Source: Halobacteriales archaeon YIM A00013 (lineage in GTDB: Archaea > Halobacteriota > Halobacteria > Halobacteriales > Haloarculaceae). From it: a stretch of 64,000 nucleotides of DNA. Made by a program: the position numbers and the translations under genes. Each line of letters starts with the position of its first letter. Position 1 is the first letter of the stretch. Below, in pieces: positions 60,683 through 64,000 of this stretch. Location of the stretch: NCBI GenBank assembly GCA_025041195.1, contig JAKCFM010000001.1, positions 2,232,001 through 2,296,000 of the forward strand, given 5' to 3'. The notes below the pieces were generated by a model, which searched no databases, had not been told where the DNA came from, and was given only the letters and a program-made list of their open reading frames with translations.

Positions 60683-61240
60683 CTATGTCGTGTTACCATC
60701 GGTGTCAGCCTGTGCACGAATAGCAGCCGCTGCGACCGCGTCGGCCTGTCGGACGATCGTCGCTTCTAGTGTCGCCGGCTCGATATTCGTTCGGTGCGTG
60801 TGTGAGAGGACGATATGTGCGAGTTCGACCGGCAATCCAGCTGCCGCGATCACGGACACCCCATAGTACGGATGTCCGAGCAGCGTACCAACGGTGGTCG
60901 CTTCCATTCCGTCGAACTCGTAGAGCTTGCTGACGTCGTGGAGCAGCGCGCCAGCGATCACGGTATCGACCGAGAGCGTTACTGACCGGCGTTTTTTGAG
61001 CGACTCAACGAGAGCGAGCGCCCCCTGTGTCACGTCTCGAATGTGAGGGACGAGTCGTTCGTCGGGCAGATTGAGCGATCGTTGAACCGGCGGGAACCAG
61101 GGGACGGCTTCGATCTCGGTGATCGCATTGTCAGCCATCGCAATGGCCCACGCCTCGCGAACCGTATCGCGAAAGTCGCTGTTTTCGATGGATTCCAGTT
61201 CGGGGAACGCTTGTTCGATCGCTTCGTAGTGCTGGTCCAT
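60683..61240 (-). CDS. HD-domain phosphohydrolase
   Basis: Soluble HD-family metal phosphohydrolase of 185 residues. Metal ligands follow the HD order: His in PHIRDVTQGAL near 65, HD in LLHDVSKLYE near 100-101, His in GHPYYGV near 122, and a His pair in LSHTHRT near 147-149. These enzymes hydrolyse nucleotides or phosphate esters, but the substrate is unknown. It converges on the amidohydrolase gene with about 35 nt between the stops. Confidence 0.85.
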   Translation of the reverse strand: MDQHYEAIEQAFPELESIENSDFRDTVREAWAIAMADNAITEIEAVPWFPPVQRSLNLPDERLVPHIRDVTQGALALVESLKKRRSVTLSVDTVIAGALLHDVSKLYEFDGMEATTVGTLLGHPYYGVSVIAAAGLPVELAHIVLSHTHRTNIEPATLEATIVRQADAVAAAAIRAQADTDGNTT

Positions 61241-61402
61241 GGTTTATTGCTATTGTCGAACGACTGTATTTGTTCGTTCTGCGTGTGTTTTTACCACAGA
61301 TCGGTGGAAAAACACCGAATACGCGAGAGCGTGATCGAACGGCCATTTCGACCGCGTGAGCGCATGGGAATACGTTCTGCGAATATGATACACAAGTGGG
61401 AA

Positions 61403-61410
61403 AACTTATC
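61403..61410 (+). promoter_or_regulatory. TATA box of the LURP-one-like gene
   Basis: AACTTATC is 25-32 nt before the ATG at 61435, fitting an archaeal TATA box and a leaderless start. Confidence 0.45.
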
Positions 61411-61434
61411 ATCATACGTGTATGACCGGTTCCT

Positions 61435-62028
61435 ATGTCTACGATCGAATCGTCGATGGGAGAGTATGAGATTTCCACAATCGATCTCACCGACGATCGA
61501 TACGAGGTAAAGCAATCGATTATCCGGAACAAGTACGCCGTTAGCGACAGCACCGACACGGTCGTTCTGCGTGGGAAACAGAAGATGTTCAAGATGAAAG
61601 AGGAGTTCCCATTCGTAACCGGTGACGGCGAGGAGGCGTTCACGGTGAAAGCCGGCGGCATTTTGGATGTCGCTGGAAACTATGCGATCACGGACGCAGG
61701 AACGGGAGAGGAAGTCGTTGTCCTCGACGAGGATTTCTCACTATTCGTCGAAAACTGGACGATCCGCGACCCCGACACTGGCGCCGCGCTCGCAACGATT
61801 CGATCGAAAAGTAAACTCAACTCGGTGCTCAGACATCTCTCGACCATTGCGAACCTGATCCCGAACAAATACGAAATCTTCGACGCGAACGACCAGCACG
61901 TTGGTGACATTAGAGGACAGTTCTCGCTTCGGGACACGTATACGGTCACTATCGACGATGCCAGCTCTGTGCCCAGAGAAGCCGTGATCGCCGCTGCGTG
62001 CGTCCTCGATGCGCTCGAAAATCACTAA
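61435..62028 (+). CDS. LURP-one-related / scramblase-like protein
   Basis: A soluble 197-residue beta-barrel protein of the LURP-one/YxjI group (tubby-like fold). Blocks seen: RYEVKQSIIRNKYAV near 22-36, GKQKMFKMKEEF near 47-58, and the repeated VFDANDQHVGDIRGQ-like (here EIFDANDQHVGDI) near 148-160. Tubby-fold proteins bind phosphoinositides or act as scramblase-like or stress factors, but no prokaryotic function is established. It stands alone with its own TATA box. Confidence 0.8.
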   Translation: MSTIESSMGEYEISTIDLTDDRYEVKQSIIRNKYAVSDSTDTVVLRGKQKMFKMKEEFPFVTGDGEEAFTVKAGGILDVAGNYAITDAGTGEEVVVLDEDFSLFVENWTIRDPDTGAALATIRSKSKLNSVLRHLSTIANLIPNKYEIFDANDQHVGDIRGQFSLRDTYTVTIDDASSVPREAVIAAACVLDALENH

Positions 62029-62120
62029 CCTGCACGGCGATTCTACAGGGAGTCGACCTCCCGGCAGTCCTTCCTCCGTTCGAACGGAGAATGGATTCGT
62101 GTTGCAGTCATGGTGATGGT

Positions 62121-62807
62121 ATGACGCTGTTTGCCGAGATCGACATTCGCTGTGGAGCGTTACCACTGAGAGATGTCGCAGCAGCGATCCCGCAGGCTAC
62201 AATATTACTCCGGATGCAGTACAACCACGGCCGGCGTCCGCCGTTCGTGGTGACGGTTACCCACGACGACCAGCCAGCGGTCGAGCGGGCGTTCGAGAAC
62301 AGTGAGTTCGTCGACCAGAACGTGCTTCTGGGAATCGCGGGGACAACCCGACGGTACAAAATCGAACCCGCTCGGAGCGAAGCCGAACAGCTGAGCCGTG
62401 AATTGGACGATCTCGATGGACTGAGAGCACTTGCGACCGCCGATGCAACGATCGAACGCATCGAGGTGACACCCACGGGCTGGCGTCAATCCGGCTGGTT
62501 CGCCGATCGTTCAACCATCAAGGAGTTCGTCTCGTTCTGGAATCGCGAGGCTGCGATCAGCGTCCAACGACTCACTCCAATTGCGGAGGCCGCCACGGCC
62601 GGTAATGGCCTGACCGATCCCCAGCACGAAGCATTGCGAGTCGCCTACGAACGTGGCTACTTTGCGGTGCCACGGGAGACGACGCTCGAAGCGATCGCCG
62701 CAGAACTGGATATTGCACCATCGTCGTGCTCCGAGCGACTCCGTCGTGCACAAAAACATCTGCTCGAAACGACCATCGGAACGAGCTGGCCGCCACTCGC
62801 CCGGTAA
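62121..62807 (+). CDS. Bat-type helix-turn-helix regulator
   Basis: A 228-residue haloarchaeal transcription regulator of the bacterio-opsin activator (HTH_10) group. The N-terminal ~150 residues form an input domain. The C-terminal HTH is LTDPQHEALRVAYERGYF (about 164-181), then TTLEAIAAELDIAPSSCSER (about 187-206), the recognition helix. The ATG at 62121 is chosen as the family start. An alpha/beta hydrolase gene follows after 57 nt in the same direction and may be its target. Confidence 0.87.
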   Translation: MTLFAEIDIRCGALPLRDVAAAIPQATILLRMQYNHGRRPPFVVTVTHDDQPAVERAFENSEFVDQNVLLGIAGTTRRYKIEPARSEAEQLSRELDDLDGLRALATADATIERIEVTPTGWRQSGWFADRSTIKEFVSFWNREAAISVQRLTPIAEAATAGNGLTDPQHEALRVAYERGYFAVPRETTLEAIAAELDIAPSSCSERLRRAQKHLLETTIGTSWPPLAR

Positions 62808-62864
62808 AAAAGCCCGTCACACTGCGAGAAAGCCACTTCCGGCGGCCAGAACAAAGACGACTCC

Positions 62865-63647
62865 ATGCAAACAGTTGCATCAGCAGATGGAACGACGATC
62901 GCGTACGACAGCCAGGGCGACGGGCCACCGCTCTGTTGTCTCCACGGCGGTGGAACCCGCCGATTTTGGGAGCCACTGACCGACGCGCTCGCCGACGCCC
63001 ACTGCGTGATCCGCCCGGATCGACGCGGCCGTGGGGACAGCGGAGATGGACCCACCTACAGCATCGAACGAGAGATCGAAGATTGCTGTGCGGTCATTGA
63101 AGCGATCGATGGAACACCAACACTCATCGGTCACTCATTCGGCGGATTGCTCGCGCTAGAGGTTGCCCAGCGCCGTGCCGTCCAATCGGTTGTGGCGTAC
63201 GAACCGGCGTATCTTGTCGGAGAATACCGGAACGAAGCGTCGCTCTCTGAAACGATGCAACGGCTGCTCGATGATGGTCGACCGCGCGCGGCTGCAAAGG
63301 CGCACCTCCGGGAGGTAATTCATGGCGGCGACGCTCCACAGTTCGAGGCGTGGCTTGAGGAGTGGCCAGGATGGCCAGCCAGCGTCGCGTTCGTCGAAAA
63401 CAATCTCAGAATGGATCGGGCACTCGAATCGTTCGAACTCGACGACTCGCTCGAGATCGATGCGCCAGCACTGTTGCTCTCGGGGAACGATGGCCCACAA
63501 CACCTCAGAGACTCCATCCGTGTCGTCGACGAGCGTCTGCCGGACAGCGAATTCATCGAATTCGATGGTGTCGGCCACCTTGGACCAATTACCGCGCCGA
63601 ATCGGTTTCTCGACGCAGTCGGTCACCACCTTGAGACAGTCATGTGA
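62865..63647 (+). CDS. Alpha/beta hydrolase
   Basis: Soluble hydrolase of 260 residues, paralogue of the enzyme at 956-1759. The nucleophile elbow is GHSFG at 88-92 (Ser90), the oxyanion HGGG is near 27-30, and a final His is in DGVGHLGPI near 236-244. Shared blocks with the other copy are ADGT.IAY, DRRGRG.SGD and TYS.ERE.ED. It follows the Bat-type regulator and is probably regulated by it. The substrate is unknown. Confidence 0.9.
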   Translation: MQTVASADGTTIAYDSQGDGPPLCCLHGGGTRRFWEPLTDALADAHCVIRPDRRGRGDSGDGPTYSIEREIEDCCAVIEAIDGTPTLIGHSFGGLLALEVAQRRAVQSVVAYEPAYLVGEYRNEASLSETMQRLLDDGRPRAAAKAHLREVIHGGDAPQFEAWLEEWPGWPASVAFVENNLRMDRALESFELDDSLEIDAPALLLSGNDGPQHLRDSIRVVDERLPDSEFIEFDGVGHLGPITAPNRFLDAVGHHLETVM

Positions 63648-63710
63648 CCACAGACCGTATCGAACGCTGTTATCACGAAATATTGCCCACGGTTTCGGTT
63701 ATTGAAGAAA

Positions 63711-63722
63711 AAAGTTTATCAA
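63711..63722 (+). promoter_or_regulatory. TATA region before nadA
   Basis: AAAGTTTATCAATA is about 40-50 nt before the nadA ATG at 63762, so the transcript would have a leader of roughly 15-25 nt if this is the TATA box. No other gene lies in the interval. Confidence 0.35.
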
Positions 63723-63761
63723 TATAAGCGATCCATGAATGAGTAACTTCGGTGCCGACCA

Positions 63762-64000
63762 ATGGCAGAAATGGAAACCACGGGGTTCGAGACGGAACTC
63801 AGCTTGTTCAAATACGATACGCTCGAACGCCTCCCACCGGCGTACCGCGATCTGTCGGCCGACGAGCGGACTGATCGCATCGAAACGGCCAAAGAACTCC
63901 TGGGTGATGACGTCATCATCCTGGGACACAACTATCAGCGCCGAGAGATCGTCGAGCACGCCGATTTCATCGGTGACTCCTATGAGCTATCGAAACGCGC
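63762..64000 (+). CDS. nadA: Quinolinate synthase NadA, partial (3' end outside window)
   Basis: The first 79 codons of a Fe-S quinolinate synthase, which makes quinolinate from iminoaspartate and dihydroxyacetone phosphate in NAD synthesis. The signature LGHNYQRREIVEHADF is at 53-68, and GDSYELSK follows near 71-78. The frame is open to the end of the window. The ATG at 63762 is taken; an in-frame ATG at 63771 would remove three residues. Its partners nadB/nadC are not visible. Confidence 0.92.
   Translation, partial: MAEMETTGFETELSLFKYDTLERLPPAYRDLSADERTDRIETAKELLGDDVIILGHNYQRREIVEHADFIGDSYELSKR

Noticed and set aside
1-64000. CRISPR array or Cas genes
   Set aside because: No series of regularly spaced direct repeats and no Cas1/Cas2-like gene was seen; TnpB is the only Cas12-related protein.

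Overview
The window is chromosomal DNA of a haloarchaeon (class Halobacteria). The evidence is the gene content (TBP, TFB, PCNA, NMD3, archaeal pantoate kinase and phosphopantothenate pathway, geranylgeranylglyceryl phosphate synthase, HMG-CoA reductase, halocyanin, a Bat-type regulator), strongly acidic predicted proteins, twin-arginine signal peptides with lipoboxes, and TATA boxes placed about 25-30 nt before start codons, which implies mostly leaderless transcripts. I do not assign a genus. I saw no rRNA, tRNA or CRISPR array.

Layout. 1-2.7 kb: AT-richer left edge with a truncated zinc alcohol dehydrogenase, an alpha/beta hydrolase, a decayed gene fragment and a TehB-like methyltransferase. 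2.9-13.8 kb: PspAB-like protein and HtpX protease, NMD3, an XPD-like Fe-S helicase, two bacterial-PH-domain membrane proteins, an NAD(P)-binding protein and several haloarchaeal proteins of unknown function. 13.9-22.1 kb: ABC exporter with a lipoprotein, PHP phosphoesterase, class I aminotransferase, a winged-helix regulator with two small membrane proteins, halocyanin with two membrane proteins. 22.1-23.5 kb: a tnpB-only IS200/IS605-type element with a clear structured RNA candidate at its 3' end. 23.8-33 kb: UbiA prenyltransferase, polyprenyl synthase, ROK kinase, then glucose dehydrogenase / KDG aldolase / gluconate dehydratase, AI-2E family protein, threonine dehydratase. 33-46.4 kb: MsrA, aldo/keto reductase, a possible degenerate kinase, zinc-ribbon pair, PCNA, epimerase, two cobalamin genes, SAH hydrolase and a SAH/MTA-type deaminase, HisG, TBP, a tRNA methyltransferase. 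46.4-53.2 kb: zinc-ribbon peptide, GGGP synthase, AspS, a structured relic, an orphan antitoxin-like gene, the two CoA-pathway genes, PhoD. 53.2-64 kb: TFB, Thi4 with its partner, a broken secreted metalloprotease gene, a UPF0175/PIN toxin-antitoxin pair, HMG-CoA reductase, amidohydrolase, HD protein, LURP-one-like protein, Bat-type regulator, a second alpha/beta hydrolase and the start of NadA.

How the genes work together. The coherent metabolic block is the semi-phosphorylative Entner-Doudoroff branch at 25.9-30.5 kb: glucose to gluconate (glucose dehydrogenase), gluconate to KDG (dehydratase), and a KDG/KDPG-type aldolase. A sequence matching the TrmB operator consensus TACT-N7-GAGTA lies just before the dehydratase start, and a relaxed version lies before the ROK kinase. 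Archaeal membrane-lipid synthesis is represented by HMG-CoA reductase, polyprenyl synthase, UbiA and GGGP synthase, scattered rather than in one operon. SAH hydrolase and the neighbouring deaminase serve S-adenosyl-methionine by-product salvage.

Most of the window is ordinary core chromosome. I did not find a defence island or a clearly new multi-gene system. The observations most worth testing are the TnpB element RNA, the TrmB-type operators, a 13-bp inverted repeat over a start codon at 23.7-23.8 kb, paired solo repeats at 2.9 and 53.2 kb, a hairpin-rich relic at 48.8 kb, a kinase-like protein of unknown function, and an insertion in SAH hydrolase.
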